Positions 1 to 6,473 of a stretch of DNA of 10,183 nt are shown piece after piece. Positions within the stretch are counted from its first letter, which is position 1. Every line of letters starts with the position of its first letter. Location of the stretch: positions 1 through 10,183 of the forward strand of contig CAZJBB010000112.1 in the NCBI GenBank assembly GCA_964543995.1, given 5' to 3'. A model generated the notes under the pieces. That model was not told the DNA's origin, did not search any database, and was given only the letters and a program-made list of their open reading frames with translations. The DNA comes from CAIXTV01 sp964543995 (GTDB taxonomy: Bacteria; Bacteroidota; Bacteroidia; Bacteroidales; CAIXTV01). A program made the translations under genes and the position numbers.

Positions 1-833
1 ACACCGAAGATATTTATGCAGGAATAGAGTTCATGTATGGAAATCCGGAAACCGAAAAGGTAAAACGCTTTTTAACTGATGAAATGAAAGTTAAATCAAT
101 TCGTTTCCCATTAACAGCTTCCATAGGTGTAAAACCGGTTTCACTGGAAGGATCAGAAAGACTTATCAGACAAGCAATTAAACTTGCCATTGATAGGAAA
201 TTACCTTCAGTAACCTTAGTTCATAAAGGCAATATCATGAAATTCACCGAAGGTGCATTTATGAAATGGGGATATGAATTGGCCGAACGGGAATTCGCAA
301 AAGATGTGTTCACTTGGAGCCAATACAATAAAATCGTTAAAGAAAAAGGGGAAGAAGCAGCCAACGAAGCACAAAATGATGCAATTAAATCCGGAAAAGT
401 AATTATTAAAGATGTAATCGCTGATGCATTTCTACAGCAAATTTTACTTCGTCCAGCTGAATACTCAGTAATAGCCACTTTAAACCTAAACGGTGATTAT
501 ATCTCTGATGCATTAGCAGCTATTGTTGGTGGAATTGGTATTGCACCCGGTGCGAACATCAATTATGAAAGCGGACATGCCATTTTTGAAGCCACTCATG
601 GTACAGCACCCAAATACGCAGGATTAGACAAAGTAAACCCGGGTTCTGTTATTTTATCAGGCGCTTTGATGTTCGAATATATGGGTTGGTTTGATGTTGC
701 CAATAAAATTTATGATGGTGTAGAAAAAGCCATCTCCATGAAAACCGTGACCTATGATTTTCATAGATTGATGGAAGGAGCTACATTATTGAAATGCTCT
801 GAATTTGGAGATGCCATCATTGCAAATATGTAA
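1..833 (+). CDS. icd: NADP-dependent isocitrate dehydrogenase, C-terminal part (5' truncated by window edge)
   Basis: Oxidatively decarboxylates isocitrate to 2-oxoglutarate with NADP+ in the TCA cycle, in the cytoplasm. Reading is open from the codon at position 3, and the first residues (TEDIYAGIEF) are the conserved active-site stretch of the family. The Met codon at 33 is therefore internal and the gene begins outside the window. About 276 residues are present of a family length near 415. Numbered as in E. coli Icd, I see the catalytic Tyr160 (in EDIYAG) and Lys230 (in VHKGN, codon 225-227). The metal-binding aspartates 283 (IADAF), 307 and 311 (GDYISD) are present. The NADP-selecting residues Lys344/Tyr345 (GTAPKY) and Tyr391/Arg395 (TYDFHR) are also present, which argues for NADP rather than NAD. 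The Ser113 phosphorylation site lies upstream and cannot be judged. The insert containing VFTWSQY differs from E. coli and is, from memory, usual in Bacteroidota. The stop is TAA at 831-833. Confidence 0.96.
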   Translation, partial: TEDIYAGIEFMYGNPETEKVKRFLTDEMKVKSIRFPLTASIGVKPVSLEGSERLIRQAIKLAIDRKLPSVTLVHKGNIMKFTEGAFMKWGYELAEREFAKDVFTWSQYNKIVKEKGEEAANEAQNDAIKSGKVIIKDVIADAFLQQILLRPAEYSVIATLNLNGDYISDALAAIVGGIGIAPGANINYESGHAIFEATHGTAPKYAGLDKVNPGSVILSGALMFEYMGWFDVANKIYDGVEKAISMKTVTYDFHRLMEGATLLKCSEFGDAIIANM

Positions 834-1022
834 GCAAAGTACACAAACTATTTATGAATGTTTTTTGAAGCTATAAATGATTTGAATGACCTATTTTATA
901 ATGAAATCTCTTTGATTTGATATTACCATTAAAAAATCTTAAAATCAGGAATAAAATAGCTTCAAAGAACGTTCTTAACTATAAATTACTAATTTTACAA
1001 TCTCATTTAAAAACTGATTACC
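834..1022. other. Gene-free spacer between icd and the TPR gene
   Basis: This 189-bp AT-rich stretch has no credible reading frame. Its main content is the inverted repeat listed separately. I see no strong intrinsic terminator directly after icd, unless the long inverted repeat serves as one. No perfect TAnnTTTG promoter element is present. The nearest candidate is a one-mismatch TAATTTTA at 990-997, about 26 bases before the TPR start codon, with no clear -33 partner. Confidence 0.6.
856..974. repeat. 19-bp inverted repeat with 81-bp interior (MITE-like or RNA stem)
   Basis: The left arm GAATGTTTTTTGAAGCTAT (856-874) is the reverse complement of the right arm ATAGCTTCAAAGAACGTTC (956-974) at 17 of 19 positions, including an uninterrupted 11-bp core (864-874 with 956-966). 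Both mismatches become G-U pairs in plus-strand RNA, so the transcript could form a continuous 19-bp stem. After one mismatch, positions 852-854 also pair with 976-978. A direct repeat AACTAT lies outside the arms at 846-851 and 977-982, although it is not placed symmetrically. It could be a small non-autonomous element, a long-loop regulatory hairpin or a transcript-end structure. The repeat itself is plain; its role is not known. Confidence 0.65.
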
Positions 1023-1706
1023 ATGACAATGAAAGAATTTGGTGACAAAAGGTTAGAACAAGCCTATACTTACGTTCTCGACGGTGATATTAAAGAAGCT
1101 GTTTCCATTTTCGAAGCTGAACTTAAGGATTTTCCTGATAGTACACATTTATTGATGGAAATTGCCAGCTTGTATTATATCCTTGGCGAAATGAACAAGT
1201 GTATCGCTAACTACAAAAAAGTACTTGAAATTAGACCTAATAGTGTTTTTGTATATTATAGAATGGGCGTTGCTATGTATAGAGCGACCTATTTTACACA
1301 AGCTGTTGAGGTCTTCAAGAAAATACTTGATTCCGGTAAATTTATGCCCATGACCTATATTTGGTTAGGTTTAAGTTACTATCATCTTGGAAAAGAAGAT
1401 GAAAGCGTAGAATGCTATGCTAAGTTACTTGAATCATGCCCCGATACAACCATGGCTGATTATTATTTGGGTATTGCACTTAAATCAAGTGGTCGTTACG
1501 ATGAAGCTTTGCCTCATTTCGAAAAATTGGTTGCTGACGAAAACTCTCCTCACGTTTCTGCTCATTACCATTTAGGAAGAACCTATATGCGTACTTTTAA
1601 ATATGACCTTGCAAAAGAAGAATTTAAGAAAGTTCTGCACTTAGATCCTCATAATACCAATGCTCAAGAGATGTACGATTATATTTGCGACGATCATTCC
1701 TATTAA
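1023..1706 (+). CDS. Tetratricopeptide repeat (TPR) protein
   Basis: A 227-residue protein built almost wholly of helical TPR units. About six repeats are visible, at roughly residues 7-38, 41-73, 74-107, 109-142, 143-177 and 178-213. They show the usual small/aromatic pattern, e.g. YYRMGVAMYR, YIWLGLSYYHLGKEDES, YYLGIALKSSGRYDEAL, YHLGRTYMRTFKYDLA. TPR proteins act as protein-binding scaffolds; partner and process cannot be told from sequence. There is no signal peptide and no transmembrane segment, so a cytoplasmic location is likely. The ATG at 1023 is preferred; a second in-frame ATG lies at 1029 and there is no Shine-Dalgarno sequence to decide between them. The gene is a single unit: a 189-bp spacer precedes it and an intrinsic terminator follows the TAA at 1704-1706. 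The conserved specific function is unrecognised. Confidence 0.9.
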   Translation: MTMKEFGDKRLEQAYTYVLDGDIKEAVSIFEAELKDFPDSTHLLMEIASLYYILGEMNKCIANYKKVLEIRPNSVFVYYRMGVAMYRATYFTQAVEVFKKILDSGKFMPMTYIWLGLSYYHLGKEDESVECYAKLLESCPDTTMADYYLGIALKSSGRYDEALPHFEKLVADENSPHVSAHYHLGRTYMRTFKYDLAKEEFKKVLHLDPHNTNAQEMYDYICDDHSY

Positions 1707-1725
1707 TCAACAAAATAATACATTT

Positions 1726-1757
1726 AAAAACCTGTTCTATTTCGGACAGGTTTTTTT
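1726..1757 (+). terminator. Rho-independent terminator of the TPR gene
   Basis: The arms AAAAACCTGTTC (1726-1737) and GGACAGGTTTTT (1744-1755) pair over 12 positions with one G-U, around a six-base loop. A run of seven T (1751-1757) closes the structure. It lies 20 bases after the TPR stop codon and insulates that gene from the efflux operon. Confidence 0.9.
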
Positions 1758-1770
1758 ATTATGAAAAATT

Positions 1771-1797
1771 AATTTAGTTAACAATGTAAACTAAATT
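1771..1797. promoter_or_regulatory. Near-perfect palindrome, probable MarR-type operator
   Basis: The left arm AATTTAGTTAAC (1771-1782) and right arm GTAAACTAAATT (1786-1797) are complementary at 11 of 12 positions around a central AAT. The site ends five bases before the -7 element and covers the place where a -33 element would sit. It lies 43 bp upstream of the MarR-family start codon. MarR dimers bind palindromes of this size and commonly repress their own promoter. That this MarR protein binds here is inferred from position and symmetry. Confidence 0.72.
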
Positions 1798-1801
1798 CCC
1801 T

Positions 1802-1809
1802 TATCTTTG
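1802..1809 (+). promoter_or_regulatory. Bacteroidota-type -7 promoter element TATCTTTG
   Basis: An exact match to the TAnnTTTG consensus used by the primary sigma factor of Bacteroidota. It lies 30 bp before the ATG of the MarR-family gene. No clear TTTG -33 element is found at the expected distance; the palindrome occupies that place. Predicted transcription start is a few bases downstream, giving a short leader of roughly 20-25 nt. Confidence 0.65.
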
Positions 1810-1828
1810 TTTGACAATATGAGTCAAA
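1810..1828. promoter_or_regulatory. Small dyad in the MarR leader (TTTGAC / GTCAAA)
   Basis: A perfect 6-bp inverted repeat with a 7-base spacer (1810-1815 and 1823-1828), located between the -7 element and the start codon. It could be a second, weaker protein-binding site or a minor leader hairpin. Such short AT-rich dyads also arise by chance. Confidence 0.3.
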
Positions 1829-1839
1829 ACTGAACACCC

Positions 1840-2283
1840 ATGACAGAAGTTCCTATTGGACGGCTACTCTCTATTATCGCTAAATCATATTTAAGTGCTT
1901 TAAACTCAACCTTAAGAGATTTAGACATTGATAGAAATTACTATGCCTTGTTACTCATTGAAAAAGGAAATGGAGAGCTCACACAGCAGGAACTTGCCCT
2001 TCAACTCGAAGTGGATAAAGTAACCATGTTGAGAAGCATAGATTACCTAAGCGATAAAAATTACATACAGCGCATAAAAAACAATAATGACCGAAGAAAA
2101 TTCAACCTCGTGCTTACCGAAAAAGCAATAAGCGCTTTATCAAACATAAAAATGGCCATTAGCGCTTTGAATGATAGCGCTTTATCAGGGCTCGATGAAA
2201 AACAGAAAGAAGACTTTTACCAATTATTATTTACTATTAAAATGAATTTAAACCAATATTGCTCCACTCATGAAAAATTATAA
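1840..2283 (+). CDS. MarR-family transcriptional regulator, first gene of efflux operon
   Basis: A 147-residue cytoplasmic DNA-binding protein of normal MarR length. An N-terminal dimerisation helix (about 5-28) precedes a winged helix-turn-helix: LTQQELALQLEVDKVTMLRSIDYL at about 47-70, then a wing with the family's conserved Asp-Arg-Arg (residues 84-86, in NNNDRRKFNLVLT). C-terminal dimerisation helices follow. No reactive-cysteine pattern of the OhrR kind is evident; the only cysteine is Cys141 near the C-terminus, so ligand sensing is more likely than peroxide sensing. Its last 14 bp overlap the adaptor gene start (ATG at 2270), implying translational coupling. The palindrome and -7 box just upstream suggest that it represses its own operon. 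The inducing ligand cannot be told. Within the C-terminal part the octamer AGCGCTTT occurs three times (2131, 2161, 2176). Confidence 0.92.
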   Translation: MTEVPIGRLLSIIAKSYLSALNSTLRDLDIDRNYYALLLIEKGNGELTQQELALQLEVDKVTMLRSIDYLSDKNYIQRIKNNNDRRKFNLVLTEKAISALSNIKMAISALNDSALSGLDEKQKEDFYQLLFTIKMNLNQYCSTHEKL

Positions 2284-3319
2284 GGGTTTATTATCTATTC
2301 TACTGGTTTTTGCAGCAATTTCGTGTAAAAACGAAAACAAAGACCCAAAAACCAAATCAATTCCACCAATAATGGTTGATGTGATGTTGGCTCAAAAACA
2401 AGAATTTCCTTCAACAATAGAAGTGAATGGGACCGTATTGCCTCAAGAAATGGTAGAATTGCATGCGGAGGCAAGTGGAAGAATTACTTATTTGAACTTA
2501 CCCGATGGAGCAAGTGTTAAATCTGGAACGGTATTAGCTAAATTGAATGATGCCGATTTACAGGCTCAACTTCAGCAACAAAATGTTCAACTGGAGCTTG
2601 CAAAGAAAACCGAAGCCCGATTAAAAAAGCTACTCGCTGTGAATGGCATTGACCAAGCCGCTTATGATGCGGCTTTAAGTCAGGTAAATTTGTATGAAGC
2701 CAATGCGAATGTAATTAAAGCACAAATCGAAAAAACGGTGGTAAAAGCTCCTTTTTTAGGGAAATTGGGATTACGACTTCTGAGTGAGGGGGCTTATGTT
2801 TCACCAAGCACTGCTATTGGAACCCTATTGCAAACGGATAAAATAAAGATCGATTTCACGGTTCCGGAAACTTACGAGCATCTCATTTCAATAGGCAGCC
2901 CAATCACCATACAAACTTCCACCGAAAAGCTCAGTGCAACCATCATTGCCATGGAACCTTTGTTAAATGCTGCTACAAGAAACATTAAAGTTAGGGCAAA
3001 AATGGAATCGAATCAAGTGACGCCAGGTTCTTTTGTTAAGGTATTAATTGAAGATCATGCCAAAAGAATTATGGTGCCAACCAATACCATTATTCCTGAT
3101 GCATTTTCAAACCAATTGGTGGTATTAAAGAACGGGAAAGCACAGTTTAAAAATGTGGAAACAGGAGTAAGAACCGCTAGCCTTGTTGAAGTTTCTAAAG
3201 GCGTTGATGAAGGCGACAGCATTTTAATTTCAGGAATATTATATGTACGCCCAAACGCCCTATTGAAAGTTAAATCAACTAAAACCATTGATAAAATATT
3301 AAAACCGGAAAGTAAATAA
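2270..3319 (+). CDS. RND efflux periplasmic adaptor (HlyD/AcrA-type membrane fusion protein), lipoprotein
   Basis: A 349-residue adaptor linking the inner-membrane transporter to the outer-membrane channel. The N-terminus is a lipoprotein signal: short hydrophobic segment then lipobox AISC with Cys19 as the likely lipidated residue. Domains in order: first half of the lipoyl domain at about 60-95 (ELHAEASGRITYLNLPDGASVKSG), a short alpha-hairpin at about 96-152, second lipoyl half at about 155-186 (VVKAPFLGKLGLRLLSEGAYV), beta-barrel at about 190-265, and membrane-proximal domain at about 266-335. The length is near the usual 350-400. Its start overlaps the MarR gene by 14 bp and the transporter gene follows after 52 bp, so all are likely cotranscribed. 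The substrate cannot be told from the adaptor. Confidence 0.93.
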   Translation: MKNYKGLLSILLVFAAISCKNENKDPKTKSIPPIMVDVMLAQKQEFPSTIEVNGTVLPQEMVELHAEASGRITYLNLPDGASVKSGTVLAKLNDADLQAQLQQQNVQLELAKKTEARLKKLLAVNGIDQAAYDAALSQVNLYEANANVIKAQIEKTVVKAPFLGKLGLRLLSEGAYVSPSTAIGTLLQTDKIKIDFTVPETYEHLISIGSPITIQTSTEKLSATIIAMEPLLNAATRNIKVRAKMESNQVTPGSFVKVLIEDHAKRIMVPTNTIIPDAFSNQLVVLKNGKAQFKNVETGVRTASLVEVSKGVDEGDSILISGILYVRPNALLKVKSTKTIDKILKPESK

Positions 3320-3330
3320 GCCCCTTGGGC
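3320..3330 (+). other. Short GC hairpin directly after the adaptor stop codon
   Basis: GCCC-CTT-GGGC immediately follows the TAA of the adaptor gene, in the 52-bp gap before the transporter. It has only four base pairs and no T-run behind it, so it is not a convincing terminator. It could slow polymerase or protect an mRNA end, which would alter adaptor:pump ratios, or it could be chance. Confidence 0.25.
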
Positions 3331-3371
3331 ATATTTCAATTATTTGAGTAAAACACATCAACCCCACTCCA

Positions 3372-6300
3372 ATGAACATTTCTGAATTATCCATACGAAA
3401 ACCGGTTTTTGCAACTGTAATGAATCTTTTCATTATTTTATTTGGCTTCATTGGCTTTTCTTTTTTAGGCGTTAGAGAGTATCCGGCAATCGACCCTCCT
3501 ATTATAACAGTGAGTACCAATTATACCGGTGCTAACTCCGATATTATAGAAAGTCAGATAACGGAACCTCTAGAAAAATCGATTAATGGCATCCCCGGCA
3601 TCAGAACCATTTCATCTACAAGTTCTATTGGCAGAAGTAATATTACGGTTGAATTTAACATTAATTCCAACTTAGAAGCTGCAGCAAATGATGTAAGAGA
3701 CAAAGTAAGCCAGGCAGTTAGAAATCTCCCCCAAGATATTGACGCCCCACCTGTGGTTACAAAATCTGACGCCAATAGCGACTTTATTATATTGTTAGCC
3801 GTACAAAGCCCTACCAAAGGTTTGTTAGAATTAAGCGATTATGCTGAAAATGTACTTTTAAACCAATTTCAAACCATTCCGGAAGTAAGTGCAGTAAATA
3901 TCGTTGGTCAAAAAAGACCGGCCATGCGTTTGTGGATTGACCCTGATAAATTAAATGCCTATAATTTAGCATTTAACGATATATCTTCGGTACTACTCAA
4001 AGAAAATGTGGATAATCCTTCCGGCAAAATATATGGGGATAAAACCGAACTTACCATACGTGCCTTGGGTCGTTTAACTACAGAAAAGGATTTCAGCGAT
4101 TTAATCATCAGAGAAGACTCCTCGGGAATCGTGAGGCTAAGTGATGTTGCCAAAGTGGAACTTGGACCGGAGGTTTATGAAATGTCATGGAAACTCAATG
4201 GGGTTAGTGGTGTTGGTCTGACGATTATTCCCCAACCCGGTGCCAATTATATCAACATCTCTAATGAGTTTAATAAAAGATTAGAAGAAATTAAGAAAAC
4301 CCAGAAAGGGGATATTACTTTTACTACCCTGATTGATAATACCACCAATGTTAGAAGATCCTTAAAAGAGGTGGGTGAAACCTTGCTAATTGCCATACTG
4401 TTGGTAATCCTCGTTATTTTCGCTTTTTTCCGAAATTGGCTCATTGCCATTCGCCCTTTAATTGATATTCCGATATCGCTCATTGCGACATTCTTTATCA
4501 TGTACATTTCCGGATTCTCTATAAACATTTTAACCTTATTAGCTATTATTCTAGCTACCGGATTAGTAGTTGATGATGGCATAGTGGTTACCGAAAACAT
4601 ATTTCGAAAGATTGAGAATGGCATGGCCGTGCGTAAAGCAGCCATTGAAGGGAGTAAGGAAATTTTCTTCGTGGTAATTTCCACTTCTATAACACTTGCT
4701 ATCGTTTTTCTACCGGTATTGTTCCTTCAAGGATTTGTAGGTAGTTTGTTTCGTGAGTTTGGGGTCGTGCTGGCTTCGGCAGTGCTAATCTCTGCTTTTG
4801 TTTCTCTAACCATAACGCCTGTATTAAATGTCTATTTGAACAAGAAAAATGCACAACACGGTCGTTTTTATTTAAAGACTGAACCTTTTTTCGCTGGTAT
4901 GGAAAGTGGTTATAAAAATCTTGTTCAGAAATTCATCAACAAAAGAGGTATCGCTTGGATTATTGTGCTCAGTTGCTTGATCATTGTGTTTGTGATAGGC
5001 AAAAATATTCAAAGTGAAATTGCGCCCTTAGAAGATAAAAGCAACATCAGAATTCAAATACTCGGACCAGAAGGAGCCAGTTATGGATATATGATGGCAG
5101 AAGGCGAAAAAATTGGAAATTTCTTAATCGATTCAATTCCGGAGAGAAAATTTTCCTTTACCGCCATGCCGGGGTTTAGTAGCACCGGTGTCAATAGTGG
5201 TTTTGGAAGAATTGGATTGATTCCGACTGATGAAAGAAACAAAAGTCAAAGTGAGGTAGCAAAAGATTTAGCTAAGAAACTGGCTCGCTTTAACAATGTG
5301 AAAATTTTTCCTGTTGAAGAGCAAACCATTTCCGTGGGATTGGCTTCTAAAGGCTCTATGCCGGTACAATTTGTAATTCAAAACATTGATTTCGAAAGGC
5401 TTAAAGCGGTAATTCCAAAGTTTATGGAAGAAGTTAAAAATGACAAGACTTTTCAAAACTTTGATGTCAGCTTGAAATTTAATAAGCCGGAAGTAGATTT
5501 GGAAATAGATCGTATTAAAGCTCGGGAATTCGGTCTTACGGTTACCGACATTGCAAACGTGATTCAAAGCGCATTTAGCGGGGGGCGTTTGGATTATTTT
5601 ATCATGAATGGCAAACAATACCAAGTTATCAGTCAAGTGGCACTGAAGGATCGCCAGCAACCCACTGACATAACCAATTTATATGTTCGCAACAATAAAG
5701 GGGTAAATATTTCACTTGCCACAGTGACTCATTTGATTCCTAACGCCAACCCTCCTTCCCTATTCCATTTCAATCGTTATAAATCGGCTACGGTAAGTGC
5801 TTCTCTTAACGAAGGAAAAACCATTGGGGATGGGGTTGATGCCATGCAAAGAATTGCCGATAAAGTACTGGATGAAAGTTTTCATACTTCTTTAAGCGGT
5901 CCTTCCAGAGATTATGCTGAAAGTTCATCCAATACCGCTTTTGCTTTTATTCTGGCATTGGTACTTATTTATTTGGTGTTGGCTGCCCAATTTGAAAGCT
6001 TCAAGGATCCTATTACCATTATGATTACGGTACCTTTAGCCATTGCAGGTGCTTTACTCAGCTTATGGATTTTCGGGCAGACACTCAACATTTTCTCTGA
6101 AATAGGAATGATTATGCTCATCGGTTCGGTAACTAAAAACGGGATTTTACTTGTGGAATTTGCCAATAAAAAGAGGGATTTGGGCATGCCTAAAAAACAA
6201 GCGGTTATTGAAGCTTCGGTTCAACGTTTACGTCCAATCTTAATGACCAGTTTAGCTACATCCCTAGGGGCATTGCCCATTGCAATGAGCCTTGGTGCAG

Positions 6301-6446
6301 CCGCTACCAGTCGAATTCCATTGGGTATCGTTGTTGTTGGTGGCATCCTATTTTCGCTCGTACTTACTTTGTTTGTTATTCCGGCTGTGTACACTTACAT
6401 TTCCGGAAAACGCGAAGTTGAAAAAGAAAAGAATGAGAGTCTTTAA
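3372..6446 (+). CDS. RND-family inner-membrane efflux transporter (HAE1/AcrB type)
   Basis: A 1024-residue proton-driven exporter, close to AcrB length (1049). The architecture is the usual duplicated one: TM1 at about 11-32, a large periplasmic loop to about 335, TM2-6 at about 338-485, TM7 at about 527-545, a second periplasmic loop to about 853, and TM8-12 at about 855-1010. The proton-relay residues are present: Asp401-Asp402 in TM4 (GLVVDDGIVVTENI), Lys922 in TM10 (GSVTKNGILLVEF), and Arg954 and Thr959 (RLRPILMTSLATSLGALP). The TM4 motif fits the hydrophobe/amphiphile branch rather than the heavy-metal (CusA) branch. It works with the adaptor upstream and the TolC-family channel, whose start codon lies 17 bp downstream. 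No Shine-Dalgarno precedes the ATG, which is supported by the canonical N-terminus (ISELSIRKPVFATVMNL). Substrate range is not predictable. Confidence 0.96.
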   Translation: MNISELSIRKPVFATVMNLFIILFGFIGFSFLGVREYPAIDPPIITVSTNYTGANSDIIESQITEPLEKSINGIPGIRTISSTSSIGRSNITVEFNINSNLEAAANDVRDKVSQAVRNLPQDIDAPPVVTKSDANSDFIILLAVQSPTKGLLELSDYAENVLLNQFQTIPEVSAVNIVGQKRPAMRLWIDPDKLNAYNLAFNDISSVLLKENVDNPSGKIYGDKTELTIRALGRLTTEKDFSDLIIREDSSGIVRLSDVAKVELGPEVYEMSWKLNGVSGVGLTIIPQPGANYINISNEFNKRLEEIKKTQKGDITFTTLIDNTTNVRRSLKEVGETLLIAILLVILVIFAFFRNWLIAIRPLIDIPISLIATFFIMYISGFSINILTLLAIILATGLVVDDGIVVTENIFRKIENGMAVRKAAIEGSKEIFFVVISTSITLAIVFLPVLFLQGFVGSLFREFGVVLASAVLISAFVSLTITPVLNVYLNKKNAQHGRFYLKTEPFFAGMESGYKNLVQKFINKRGIAWIIVLSCLIIVFVIGKNIQSEIAPLEDKSNIRIQILGPEGASYGYMMAEGEKIGNFLIDSIPERKFSFTAMPGFSSTGVNSGFGRIGLIPTDERNKSQSEVAKDLAKKLARFNNVKIFPVEEQTISVGLASKGSMPVQFVIQNIDFERLKAVIPKFMEEVKNDKTFQNFDVSLKFNKPEVDLEIDRIKAREFGLTVTDIANVIQSAFSGGRLDYFIMNGKQYQVISQVALKDRQQPTDITNLYVRNNKGVNISLATVTHLIPNANPPSLFHFNRYKSATVSASLNEGKTIGDGVDAMQRIADKVLDESFHTSLSGPSRDYAESSSNTAFAFILALVLIYLVLAAQFESFKDPITIMITVPLAIAGALLSLWIFGQTLNIFSEIGMIMLIGSVTKNGILLVEFANKKRDLGMPKKQAVIEASVQRLRPILMTSLATSLGALPIAMSLGAAATSRIPLGIVVVGGILFSLVLTLFVIPAVYTYISGKREVEKEKNESL

Positions 6447-6451
6447 TTTTA

Positions 6452-6473
6452 AATGAAACCTCAATGAAACCTC
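6452..6473 (+). repeat. 11-bp tandem duplication at the TolC-family start codon
   Basis: AATGAAACCTC occurs twice head to tail (6452-6462 and 6463-6473). The first copy supplies an ATG at 6453 that opens only four codons (Met-Lys-Pro-Gln) and stops at TGA 6465-6467. That stop overlaps the real start ATG at 6464 as ATGA. This is direct from the sequence. Reinitiation or translational coupling is an inference. Confidence 0.8.

Noticed and set aside
33..833. Isocitrate dehydrogenase starting at the ATG at 33
   Set aside because: The frame is open to the window edge, and the residues before this Met (TEDIYAGIEF) are a conserved active-site segment, so the gene is truncated and does not start here.
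834..1022. tRNA or other small structured RNA gene in the icd-TPR spacer
   Set aside because: No cloverleaf, T-loop or CCA-end pattern; the only structure is the long inverted repeat reported separately.
4247..4684. Minus-strand reading frame of 145 codons within the RND transporter gene
   Set aside because: Antisense to the TM2-TM4 region with its conserved Asp pair; low-complexity hydrophobic translation typical of an antisense shadow.
5268..5660. Minus-strand reading frame of 130 codons within the RND transporter gene
   Set aside because: Antisense to the second periplasmic loop, with no recognisable domain and no promoter.
3372..6446. Heavy-metal (CusA-type) RND pump, suggested by the copper genes nearby
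   Set aside because: The TM4 motif and overall sequence fit the HAE1/AcrB branch, the operon is led by a MarR regulator, and the copper genes are on the other strand.
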